Shown: piece after piece, positions 1-7,073 of the stretch
Position numbering within the stretch: the stretch's first letter is position 1
Layout: each line of letters starts with the position of its first letter
Assembly: GCA_038316355.1 (NCBI GenBank)
Contig: JBBQAO010000068.1
Location: 1-19,859, forward strand
Origin: Ga0077527 sp038316355
GTDB lineage: Bacteria; Pseudomonadota; Gammaproteobacteria; Burkholderiales; SG8-41
Length of the DNA stretch: 19,859 bases
Direction of reading: 5' to 3'
Notes under the pieces: generated by a model
Databases searched by the model: none
What the model was told of the DNA's origin: nothing
Seen by the model: only the letters and a program-made list of their open reading frames with translations
Translations under genes and position numbers: made by a program

Positions 1-2
1 GC

Positions 3-611
3 ATGAGCGGCAATCTCTACATCGTCAGCGCGCCCTCCGGCGCCGGCAAAACCAGCCTGGTAAGCGCGCTGCTCGAAGCTGACCGCGGCATCCGCAAATC
101 GGTGTCGTACACCACGCGACCAACGCGACCGGGTGAAGTCAACGGCAGCCACTATCATTTTGTCAGCGTGGCCGAATTTGAGCGCATGGCGCTGGCCGGC
201 GATTTCCTGGAGTCAGCGCTGGTGCACGACAACCGTTACGCCACATCACGCAAATGGGTCGAGACGCAAATGGCCGCCGATGTCGACATCGTTCTTGAAA
301 TCGACTGGCAGGGCGCCGCCCAGGTGCGCAGGCTGATGCCGGCAGCCATCAGCATTTTTATCCTGCCGCCCTCGTTCGAAGCGTTGATGCAGCGCCTGAA
401 CAGCCGCGGCCAGGATTCCGCGGATGTAATCACGCTGCGTCTGACCAACGCGCGCGAGGAAATCGCCCACGTTACGGACTTCGATTATGTTATTATCAAC
501 AACGATTTCCGGGCGGCCGCATCCGAACTTCAGGATGTGATCCGCGCCGAACGTCTACGCACCCCGCGCCAGCTGAACCGGCATCCCGCACTGATCAAAC
601 GACTCAAGTAG
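3..611 (+). CDS. gmk: Guanylate kinase
   Basis: Phosphorylates GMP (and dGMP) to GDP with ATP in the cytoplasm, feeding GTP and (p)ppGpp synthesis. The 202-residue protein is the normal family length. It opens MSGNLYIVSAPSGAGKTSL, with the P-loop SGAGKTS at residues 12-18, followed by the GMP-binding segment TTRPTRPGEVNGSHYHF (about 38-54) and the DIDWQGA-type motif (EIDWQGAAQVR, about 99-109). The ATG lies two bases from the window edge, so its ribosome binding site is not visible, but the N-terminus matches the family start. It ends 8 bases before rpoZ and is co-oriented with rpoZ and spoT, a conserved proteobacterial order. What is seen agrees fully with the family; nothing is odd. Confidence 0.97.
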   Translation: MSGNLYIVSAPSGAGKTSLVSALLEADRGIRKSVSYTTRPTRPGEVNGSHYHFVSVAEFERMALAGDFLESALVHDNRYATSRKWVETQMAADVDIVLEIDWQGAAQVRRLMPAAISIFILPPSFEALMQRLNSRGQDSADVITLRLTNAREEIAHVTDFDYVIINNDFRAAASELQDVIRAERLRTPRQLNRHPALIKRLK

Positions 612-619
612 GAAACCAC

Positions 620-826
620 ATGGCCCGCATCACTGTAGACGACTGCATGAAAATCATCCCCAACCGTTTCGACATGACGCTGGCGGCCACTTATCGCGCC
701 CGGCTGCTGGCGAACGGTGCCCAGCCGATGATCGATGCAACCCGCGACAAACCGACCGTGATTGCGCTGCGCGAACTCGCAGCGGGAAAATACGGCGCAG
801 ACATCCTCAACAAAAGCCCGACGTAA
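620..826 (+). CDS. rpoZ: RNA polymerase omega subunit
   Basis: Small subunit that assists folding and assembly of the beta' subunit in RNA polymerase and, by family knowledge, forms part of one ppGpp-binding site. The 68-residue protein begins MARITVDDCMKIIPNRFDMTLAATYRAR, the diagnostic omega N-terminus, and has the conserved DKPTVIALRELAAGK segment (about 45-59). The short form without a long acidic tail is typical of Betaproteobacteria. The ATG follows an AGGA ribosome binding site (in taggaaaccac) by six bases. Its position between gmk and spoT supports co-transcription with the ppGpp enzyme. Confidence 0.96.
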   Translation: MARITVDDCMKIIPNRFDMTLAATYRARLLANGAQPMIDATRDKPTVIALRELAAGKYGADILNKSPT

Positions 827-891
827 CAGGCCGCACACGCCTCCGGCTGAGGCGTTGCTCCTGAACGCGGACGGCAGACTACAGCGGACGC

Positions 892-3039
892 ATGACCGCC
901 TCAGCCCGCCCCATCGTTGCCGCACCGCTCACCGCTTCCGCGTTGTTCAAGGAGTGGTCGGGATACCTGAAGCCCGAAGATCTGTCGCAACTCCAGGCCG
1001 CCTACGACTTCAGCGAGTCGGCGCACCAGGGGCAGTTCCGCAAATCCGGCGAGCCCTACATCGCGCATCCGCTGGCGGTCGCCAGCATCCTCGCGCAATG
1101 GCATCTTGATGCACAGGCGCTGACCGCAGCACTGCTGCACGACGTTGTCGAAGACACCGACGTCACCAAAAACCAGATCGCCGAACAATTCGGCCGCCCC
1201 GTCGCCGAGCTGGTGGATGGCGTGTCGAAACTCGACCGCATCGAATTCGACAGCCAGGAAAAGGCGCAGGCCGAAAATTTCCGCAAAATGCTGCTGGCGA
1301 TGGCGCGCGATGTGCGCGTGATGCTGATCAAGCTCGCTGACCGTCTGCACAACATGCGCACGCTGGACGCCGTGAACCCGCAGAAACGCCAGCGCGTCGC
1401 GCGCGAAACCCTGGAAATCTACGCCCCCATCGCCAATCGTCTGGGGCTGAACAGCATCTACCAGGAAATGGAAGATCTGGCGTTCCAGCACCTGTTCCCG
1501 GATCGTTTCCGCGTGCTGGCCAAAGCGGTGCGCACCGCGCGCGGCAACCGCCGCGAAGGCGTCAGCAAGGTGCTGGAAGGCATCGAACGCCGGCTGGGGG
1601 ATTTCAAACTGGAAGCGCAGGTGCAGGGCCGCGAAAAACACCTGCACTCGGTGTACCGGAAAATGCGTGAAAAACACCTGTCCTTCGCGCAGGTGCACGA
1701 TGTGTTCGGTTTCCGCATCATCGTCAAGGACATGCCGGCCTGTTACGTCGCACTCGGCGTGCTGCACGGGCTCTACAAGCCGATCCCGGGCAAGTTCAAG
1801 GACTACATCGCGTTCCCCAAGGCCAACGGTTACCAGTCACTGCACAGCACGCTGTTCGGCCCCTTCGGCAGCCCGATCGAAATCCAGATCCGCACCGCGG
1901 AAATGCACAAGATCGCCGAAGCCGGCGTTGCCTCGCACTGGCTCTACAAAAGCTCTGATACGTCATTGTCGGAACTGCAGCAGAAAACCCACCAGTGGCT
2001 GCAGAGCCTGCTCGAAATGCAGTCCGAGTCCGGCGACTCGGTCGAATTTCTCGAACACCTCAAGGTCGACCTGTTCCCGGACGAGGTCTACGTGTTCACG
2101 CCCAAGGGCAAGATCATGTCGCTGCCGCGCGGCGCCAGCGCGGTCGATTTCGCCTACGCCGTACACACCGACATCGGCAACCGCTGCGTCGCCGTCAAGA
2201 TCAACCAGGAACTGATGCCGCTCCGCACCGAACTGCGCAACGGCGACCGCGTCGAAATCATCACCGCCTCGCATGCCAAGCCGAACCCGCTGTGGCTGAA
2301 TTTCGTCGCCACCGCCAAGGCGCGCGCGCACATCCGGCACTTCCTCAAAACCATGCATTTTTCCGAGTCGGTGCAGCTCGGCAGCCGCCTGCTGCAGCAG
2401 GCACTGGCGAATTTCAAGGCCAGCCTGCCGGACGTCAGCGAAGCACAATGGGACAAGCTGGTGCGCGATTCCAGCGGCCGCTCGCGCGACGACATCCTGT
2501 CCGACATCGGCCTCGGCAAACGCCTCGCGGTGGTGGTCGCCCATCAACTGCTGGCACTGGGCGAGCCGCTGCCGGCAGAAGCCCGCCCGGTAGGTGCCGT
2601 CGTGGTGCGCGGTTCGGAGGGCATCGCCGTCCAGTTCGCGCGCTGCTGCGGGCCGATTCCGGGTGACCCGATCATCGGCATCATCAGCAAAGGTCAGGGC
2701 ATGGTGGTGCACACCCACGACTGCCCGATTATTGCCAAAAGCCACCGCGATCCCGAGCGTGTGCTCGACGTGCAGTGGGATGCCAATCCGTCGAAGCTGT
2801 TTGATGTCGGCATCCGGCTGGTGGTGGCCAACCAGCGCGGCGTGCTGGCCAAGGTCGCCGCCGAAATCGCCGCCGCCGAATCCAACATCCAGAACGTCGC
2901 CGTCGACCCCGAGGACGGCGGCACCTATACCGGCATGCGTTTCACCGTGCAGGTGATGAACCGCATGCATCTTGCCCGCATCGTCCGCGATCTGCGCAAA
3001 ATTCCCGAAGTCGTGCGCATCAGCCGCGTCAAGGGCTGA
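892..3039 (+). CDS. spoT: Bifunctional (p)ppGpp synthetase/hydrolase, RelA/SpoT family
   Basis: Makes and degrades the stringent-response alarmone (p)ppGpp. The 715-residue protein has the full long-RSH layout. The HD hydrolase domain carries the metal site HD at 83-84 within HDVVEDTD and DRLHNMRTL at about 150-158. The synthetase domain is at about 235-350, with GKFKDYIAFPKANGYQSLH (300-318) and EIQIRT (330-335). The TGS domain is at about 390-455, followed by the helical region, a cysteine-containing segment (RCCGPIPGD) and a C-terminal ACT domain from about 645. An intact HD pair and the basic KFKD version of the synthetase loop, rather than the acidic EXDD seen in RelA, support a bifunctional enzyme. 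It starts 65 bases after rpoZ; the ribosome binding site is weak, so it is probably read from the gmk-rpoZ transcript. Confidence 0.95.
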   Translation: MTASARPIVAAPLTASALFKEWSGYLKPEDLSQLQAAYDFSESAHQGQFRKSGEPYIAHPLAVASILAQWHLDAQALTAALLHDVVEDTDVTKNQIAEQFGRPVAELVDGVSKLDRIEFDSQEKAQAENFRKMLLAMARDVRVMLIKLADRLHNMRTLDAVNPQKRQRVARETLEIYAPIANRLGLNSIYQEMEDLAFQHLFPDRFRVLAKAVRTARGNRREGVSKVLEGIERRLGDFKLEAQVQGREKHLHSVYRKMREKHLSFAQVHDVFGFRIIVKDMPACYVALGVLHGLYKPIPGKFKDYIAFPKANGYQSLHSTLFGPFGSPIEIQIRTAEMHKIAEAGVASHWLYKSSDTSLSELQQKTHQWLQSLLEMQSESGDSVEFLEHLKVDLFPDEVYVFTPKGKIMSLPRGASAVDFAYAVHTDIGNRCVAVKINQELMPLRTELRNGDRVEIITASHAKPNPLWLNFVATAKARAHIRHFLKTMHFSESVQLGSRLLQQALANFKASLPDVSEAQWDKLVRDSSGRSRDDILSDIGLGKRLAVVVAHQLLALGEPLPAEARPVGAVVVRGSEGIAVQFARCCGPIPGDPIIGIISKGQGMVVHTHDCPIIAKSHRDPERVLDVQWDANPSKLFDVGIRLVVANQRGVLAKVAAEIAAAESNIQNVAVDPEDGGTYTGMRFTVQVMNRMHLARIVRDLRKIPEVVRISRVKG

Positions 3040-3093
3040 ACGCAGGTCGCCGTCACCCCCCAGCCAGCCGAATAGCAATCAAATACAGTGGGT

Positions 3094-3099
3094 TATACT
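3094..3099 (+). promoter_or_regulatory. Possible -10 box upstream of the GGDEF-EAL gene
   Basis: TATACT matches the sigma-70 -10 consensus at five of six bases and lies 65 bases upstream of the ATG at 3165, inside the AT-richer part of the 125-base gap after spoT. No convincing -35 hexamer is seen 16-18 bases upstream, so this is a weak call. It would give the signalling pair its own transcript independent of spoT. Confidence 0.3.
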
Positions 3100-3164
3100 C
3101 CGACGCCAATGACCCCTCATTGCGCGCATTTCCCCACTGCTGCGTTATCGCCGGCCTGTCCCGC

Positions 3165-5309
3165 ATGACCGCCATCACCCGTGTGCTGCTGGTTGAAGAC
3201 GATGAAGCGGACGCCGCACTGATTCTCGCTTCATTGAAAGACAGCGGCCTGAACATCAACCAGCAGCGGGTATGGAGCCGTGCCGACCTCAGCCGCTCAC
3301 TGGCGCAGCAGCATTGGGATGTCGTGCTCTGCGACCACAACCTGCCGCAGTTCGACGGCCTGTCGGCGCTGGCTATGGTCAAAGCGCACGACCCCGACAT
3401 TCCGTTCATCATCGTCTCCGGCGCCATCGGCGAAGAAACCGCAGTGGCGGCGATGCGCCGGGGTGCCCAGGACTTCGTGATGAAGCAAAGTCTGGGTCGG
3501 CTGGGCGCGGTCATCATCCGGGAACTGGGTGACGCCGACATCCGACGCTCCGCCCGCGTTGCGGCCCACACCCTGCAAGCCAATGAAGCCCTGCTCAACT
3601 CGATCATCAACACTGCGGCCGACGGCATTGCCATGGTCAGCCTCGAAGGCAAGGTCGAATTCGCCAATCCCGCCCTCGCGCGCATGATCGGTTATGCGCC
3701 AGCGGAACTGCATGGCACCCGCTTTCAGGACCTGCTGCACACGGACGCGGCCGACACCAGTTTCGGGGAGGCCCTGTTTGCGCCACGGGACATTACCGCG
3801 ACGGAACCGGCCGACCTGCAGACCCACGCCCGCGCCCGCGACGGCCGCTCCATCCCGGTGGAAATCCGCGCCAGCCGGATGACGGTCAACAACGCCTCCA
3901 AGTTCACCGTGGTCATCCGCGACATCAGCGAACGGGCGCGCTCCGAGGAGCGGATGTGGCGCCTGACCCACTTCGACGAACTGTCGGGCCTGCCCAACCG
4001 CCTGCTGTTCCGCCAGTTGCTGGAGCAGGCCCTGCGCGACGCCAACCGCGAGAAAAAACCGATCGCAGTGCTGTTCATCGACCTCGACCGCTTCAAACTG
4101 ATCAACGACACCGCCGGCCACGACAGCGGCGACGAAGTGCTGCGTCAGGTTACTGCCCGGTTGCGGCAGTGCCTGCGTGAATCGGATCTGGTATCGCGTT
4201 TCGGCGGCGACGAATTCGCCGCGCTGATGCGCGACATCGACAACCCGGAAGCCGCGCGCTCCGCGGCAACCCGCGTGCTGGACGCGGTGGCCCAGCCCTA
4301 CCATCTCAACGGCGAGGACTACCACCTGTCTGCGAGTATCGGCATCAGCACCTACCCCAGCGACAGCGTCGACACCACGGCGCTGCTGCGCAACGCCGAA
4401 CTGGCGATGTACCGCGCCAAGGACCAGGGCAAAAACAATTTCCAGTTCCATTCTCCGCAGATGAACGCGCGGTCAACCGAACACGTTGCACTGGAGCGTT
4501 CGCTGCGCCAGGCAGTGGAGCGCGATGAATTCCTCGTGCACTACCAGCCGCAGGTGGAAATCGCCAGCGGCCGCGTCATCGGCGCGGAGGCGCTGCTGCG
4601 CTGGAACCGCCCCGGCGTCGGCATGATCGCTCCGGACAAATTCATCCCGCTGGCCGAGGAAACCGGACTGATCATCCCCATCGGCCGCATCGTGCTGCAG
4701 CAGGCCTGCGCCGATGCCCGGCGCTGGCAGGCTGCCGGCAACCGCAGCTTCCGCATTGCCGTCAACCTCTCGCCGCGCCAGTTCACCCAGAGCGAACTGG
4801 TCGCAGATGTGCAGCAGATCCTCCAGGACAGCGGGCTCGCGCCGGAAAGCCTTGAACTGGAAATCACCGAAGGCATGGTGATGGACAATCCGGAGCGCGC
4901 CGCCGCCATCCTGCGCGAACTGCGCGCGGTGGGCGTGCTGCTTGCCATCGACGATTTCGGTACCGGTTATTCTTCGCTGAGTTATCTCAAGCGTTTCCCG
5001 GTCAACACCATCAAGATCGACCGTTCATTCATCCAGGACGTGCCCGCAGACGCCGACGACGTCGCCATCACCCATGCCATCATCGCGATGGGGCGCAGCC
5101 TGCGCCTGAGCGTGGTCGCCGAAGGGGTGGAAACCGCGGCACAGGCAGATTTCCTCCGCGTGCATGGCTGCGATCTGATGCAGGGCTACCTGATCAGCCG
5201 GCCGGTGCCCGCGGCAGACCTCGCACGCTTTCTGCAGCAACATCCGCACTGGCACCTCGAGCCGCCGGCCGCAGCCCCTGCCGGCCAGCCCACACGGGCA
5301 TCAGTGTGA
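3165..5309 (+). CDS. Receiver-PAS-GGDEF-EAL cyclic-di-GMP signalling protein
   Basis: A cytoplasmic response regulator expected to make and/or break down cyclic di-GMP. In the 714-residue protein the receiver domain (about 5-122) has acidic residues E11-D13, phospho-acceptor D57 and K107. A PAS domain (about 138-258) follows, then GGDEF (about 262-428) with intact RFGGDEF at 345-351 and an inhibitory I-site RESD at 338-341, exactly five residues before GGDEF. The EAL domain (about 437-695) has EALLRW (475-480), NLSPRQF, ELEITEG, DDFGTGYSS (596-604), KIDRSF and AEGVET, all the usual metal and catalytic positions. Both catalytic halves therefore look active. A TTG 45 bases upstream is also in frame, but the ATG places the receiver strand at the usual distance. 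No membrane segment is seen. The stop overlaps the GTG start of the next receiver by four bases. Confidence 0.92.
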   Translation: MTAITRVLLVEDDEADAALILASLKDSGLNINQQRVWSRADLSRSLAQQHWDVVLCDHNLPQFDGLSALAMVKAHDPDIPFIIVSGAIGEETAVAAMRRGAQDFVMKQSLGRLGAVIIRELGDADIRRSARVAAHTLQANEALLNSIINTAADGIAMVSLEGKVEFANPALARMIGYAPAELHGTRFQDLLHTDAADTSFGEALFAPRDITATEPADLQTHARARDGRSIPVEIRASRMTVNNASKFTVVIRDISERARSEERMWRLTHFDELSGLPNRLLFRQLLEQALRDANREKKPIAVLFIDLDRFKLINDTAGHDSGDEVLRQVTARLRQCLRESDLVSRFGGDEFAALMRDIDNPEAARSAATRVLDAVAQPYHLNGEDYHLSASIGISTYPSDSVDTTALLRNAELAMYRAKDQGKNNFQFHSPQMNARSTEHVALERSLRQAVERDEFLVHYQPQVEIASGRVIGAEALLRWNRPGVGMIAPDKFIPLAEETGLIIPIGRIVLQQACADARRWQAAGNRSFRIAVNLSPRQFTQSELVADVQQILQDSGLAPESLELEITEGMVMDNPERAAAILRELRAVGVLLAIDDFGTGYSSLSYLKRFPVNTIKIDRSFIQDVPADADDVAITHAIIAMGRSLRLSVVAEGVETAAQADFLRVHGCDLMQGYLISRPVPAADLARFLQQHPHWHLEPPAAAPAGQPTRASV

Positions 5310-5725
5310 TCCGACGCCGCATCCTGCTGGTCGAAGACAACCCCGACGACGAGTCGCTGACCCAGCGCGCGCTGCGCCGCGGCGACTGGGGTGCCGAGGT
5401 CATCGTCGCGCGCGATGGCGCAGCGGCACTGGAAACGCTGGCCACGATGACAGAGCTGCCCGACCTGGTGCTGCTCGACCTGAAACTGCCGAAACTCGAC
5501 GGCACGGAAGTGCTGCGGCAGATCCGTGAAACCGCACGCACGCAGCGCCTGTGTGTGGTGGTGTTCACGTCCTCGGGCGAACCGCGGGACATTGCGCTGT
5601 GCCAAAGCCTGGGCTGCAACAGCTATGTGATCAAGCCGGTGGCTTACGAGAGTTACATCAGCACCGTGCAGCAGATCGGCGCGTACTGGCTGACGCTCAA
5701 CGAAACATCGCTGCACCGCAATTAA
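5306..5725 (+). CDS. Stand-alone receiver (CheY/Rcp1-like) response regulator
   Basis: A single-domain receiver of 139 residues with no output domain, so it probably acts by protein contact. It has EDNPDD at 10-15, phospho-acceptor D58 (LVLLDLKLPKLDG), FTSSGEP with the conserved Thr/Ser, and K112-region VIKPV. The spaced acidic patch EDNPDDE and the long loop before the phosphorylated strand resemble the Rcp1-like receivers that pair with phytochrome or hybrid kinases. The GTG start overlaps the TGA of the preceding GGDEF-EAL gene (GTGA), so translation is coupled and the two proteins are likely partners in a phosphorelay. No histidine kinase for them lies in the window. The first hairpin of the repeat array begins five bases after the stop. 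Confidence 0.88.
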   Translation: MIRRRILLVEDNPDDESLTQRALRRGDWGAEVIVARDGAAALETLATMTELPDLVLLDLKLPKLDGTEVLRQIRETARTQRLCVVVFTSSGEPRDIALCQSLGCNSYVIKPVAYESYISTVQQIGAYWLTLNETSLHRN

Positions 5726-5729
5726 CGAC

Positions 5730-6018
5730 GCGGCGGGCTTCCAGCCGCTTTAGAATTCCACTGCGGCACACATCTTGCCGCTTCCCGATTCAAGCTGCGG
5801 CAAGCATCTCGCCGCCTCCTAATTCTCAAACTGCGGCGCACTTCCAGCCGCTTCCTAATTCTCAAGCTGCGGCGCACTTCCAGCCGCTTCCTAATTCTCA
5901 AGCTGCGGCGCGCTTCCAGCCGCCTCCTAATTCTCAAGCCGCGGCGCGCTTCCAGCCGCTTCTTAATTCTCAAGCCGCGGCGCGCTTCCAGCCGCCTCCT
6001 AATTCTGCCGCTTTCATT
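5730..6018. repeat. Tandem array of eight 33-36 bp hairpin units
   Basis: Five near-identical 36-base units run from 5821 to 6000, preceded by three diverged units of 33-34 bases (from about 5730) and followed by a truncated one (6001-6018). Every full unit keeps GCGGC, nine bases, GCCGC: 5730-5748, 5763-5781, 5797-5815, 5833-5851, 5869-5887, 5905-5923, 5941-5959 and 5977-5995. The arms are identical in all eight, while the nine-base loop takes five different sequences. The array fills the whole gap between two convergent genes. It is open on both strands, because 36 is a multiple of three, but it lacks an independent start and is not judged to be coding. There are no unique spacers, so it is not CRISPR. 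Confidence 0.93.
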
Positions 6019-6265
6019 ATTTGCAGGTGCTGCGGCCGTCGTTCCAGCCCATCATGTAATCCGCGTTGTCACGGAACAGCTGCTCATCGCGACGCTGCCT
6101 GCCGCTTGCCGAAGCACAACCATCGGCATGGCCTTGTTTGAAGGTCGCCGAATAACCGGACAGGTTGAAGCGTGGTTTTTGGGTTTGCTGGGGCGGTGTG
6201 CCGCACGCTGCCAGCAACAGTGCGGGAAGTGCGCAGGCCATGATCCTCCATCTGCCGCGGTTCAA
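6017..6265 (-). CDS. Small secreted lipoprotein with C-terminal GWxDG motif
   Basis: No named family is recognised. The 82-residue product has a basic N-terminus (MNRGRWRIM), a hydrophobic stretch and a lipobox LAAC (18-21), so it should be lipidated at C21 and anchored in the envelope. The mature part is only about 61 residues and carries C50 and C81, which could form a disulphide, and an ending YMMGWNDGRSTC that resembles small lipoproteins with a Gly-Trp-x-Asp-Gly signature. The TTG start overlaps the TGA of the upstream glycine-zipper gene (TTGA) and gives a proper basic n-region. The alternative ATG at 6241 would leave a signal with no positive charge. It is probably co-transcribed with the glycine-zipper gene from the sigma-54 promoter. 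Confidence 0.72.
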   Translation of the reverse strand: MNRGRWRIMACALPALLLAACGTPPQQTQKPRFNLSGYSATFKQGHADGCASASGRQRRDEQLFRDNADYMMGWNDGRSTCK

Positions 6266-6849
6266 CCTGCCCCCACCAGTTGGCCATCACGGACCTTCAC
6301 CCGCTGGCCGATACCGACGTCGGGCTGTGCCGAGTGAAAAGTGCGATAGCTGTTGTCATCCATACGCACACGGATTTGATAACTGGCTTTCTTTTTCATG
6401 TTTTTCTCGACTTCATTTCCAGCATAAGCACCGGCGCCGGCACCGACCACGGTCATCGCCGTGCGCCCGCGCCCACCGCCGACCTGGTTGCCGAGCACAC
6501 CGCCGGCCACGACGTCGAGGCCCGAACCTTCATCTTTGACTTCAACCGCGCGCACGCTGTCGACCATGCCGCAATCCGTGCAAGCCACTGTCAGCGGCGC
6601 CGTTTTGCTGCCAGCGGTTTTTGCCTGCGCCGTTTTAGCGCTGGATCCCGACTTGGCATCCTTGCCGCCTGCCGCCCGCTCATCGAGCGGCTGCGACTGC
6701 GCCCGCGACAGCACACCTGCCATCGCCGCGGTACCCAGCATGCTGACGATGATCACCGCGATGCCTGCAATCAGCAAGGTCGGGTAAAGCAACGCCGGAG
6801 CGCGCCGGGTGAGCGCCGCACCGTTGTTCGTGTTGAGGGTGGATGACAT
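6262..6849 (-). CDS. Glycine-zipper 2TM-domain envelope protein
   Basis: The 195-residue protein has an N-terminal membrane segment (about 22-45), an Ala/Lys/Gly/Ser-rich linker, a CTDC pair (90-93) and a SlyB / 17-kDa-antigen-like glycine zipper (about 106-147: GSGLDVVAGGVLGNQVGGGRG, then GAGAGAYAGNEVEK). It ends in a small beta domain (YQIRVRMDDNSYRTFHSAQPDVGIGQRVKVRDG). Such domains sit in the envelope, and many members respond to envelope stress; the exact role is unknown. Unlike SlyB it has no lipobox and is anchored by an N-terminal helix. The ATG at 6849 is chosen because GGAG lies upstream at good spacing and because the sigma-54 promoter at 6912-6926 would start transcription downstream of the earlier possible start at 6927. 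It overlaps the small lipoprotein gene. Confidence 0.85.
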   Translation of the reverse strand: MSSTLNTNNGAALTRRAPALLYPTLLIAGIAVIIVSMLGTAAMAGVLSRAQSQPLDERAAGGKDAKSGSSAKTAQAKTAGSKTAPLTVACTDCGMVDSVRAVEVKDEGSGLDVVAGGVLGNQVGGGRGRTAMTVVGAGAGAYAGNEVEKNMKKKASYQIRVRMDDNSYRTFHSAQPDVGIGQRVKVRDGQLVGAG

Positions 6850-6911
6850 GGTGCGGCTCTCCGTGATTGGGCTGTTGCAGGGCCGCATGCTGCGGCGGCA
6901 CAACCATCGTC

Positions 6912-6926
6912 GCAAGGCCGATGCCA
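6912..6926 (-). promoter_or_regulatory. Sigma-54 (-24/-12) promoter for the glycine-zipper/lipoprotein pair
   Basis: Read on the minus strand the bases are TGGCATC GGCC TTGC, matching the RpoN consensus TGGCAYR-N4-TTGC, with exactly ten bases between the invariant GG and GC. The predicted transcript begins near 6900, about 50 bases before the ATG at 6849. The adjacent upstream gene encodes a sigma-54-dependent activator with an intact GAFTGA loop, the natural candidate regulator. This is a pattern match, not a measured start. Confidence 0.75.
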
Positions 6927-6932
6927 CGAAAA

Positions 6933-6952
6933 TAATTGTTTAAAAACAATTA
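6933..6952. promoter_or_regulatory. Perfect 20-bp AT-rich dyad directly upstream of the sigma-54 promoter
   Basis: TAATTGTTT, two bases, AAACAATTA: nine-base arms with no mismatch, ending six bases upstream of the -24 box. It may be an operator, a bendable AT tract, or part of an activator or IHF site. It does not match the TGTC-N10-GACA site reported for enterobacterial GlrR. Confidence 0.5.
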
Positions 6953-7073
6953 CCCAAGGAGGCCCATCGAAGACAGCCTGTTGCCGGATAGCGACCTCGG
7001 CGCCATCAGAGAACATAAGCCATTGTTTTTATTATTATTTTTCAATCTGCAAACAACGACGCCGGGTGGTCAA

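Noticed and set aside
1963..3078. 371-residue minus-strand open frame over spoT, and a similar 384-residue one at 3297-4451 over the GGDEF-EAL gene
   Set aside because: Asp/Val/Gly/His/Gln-rich antisense shadows of well-supported genes, with no domain motif.
3120..3164. Upstream TTG start for the GGDEF-EAL protein
   Set aside because: It adds 15 residues not expected before a receiver domain; the ATG at 3165 gives the normal receiver N-terminus.
5821..6000. CRISPR array
   Set aside because: Units abut directly without unique spacers, and no cas genes are present.
5551..6141. Repeat array as a coding region (12-residue repeats such as NSQAAARFQPPP on +, Arg-rich repeats on -)
   Set aside because: The 36-base unit is divisible by three, so frames stay open on both strands automatically. 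The three leading units are 33-34 bases and shift frame, there is no ribosome binding site, and the + frame begins inside the receiver gene.
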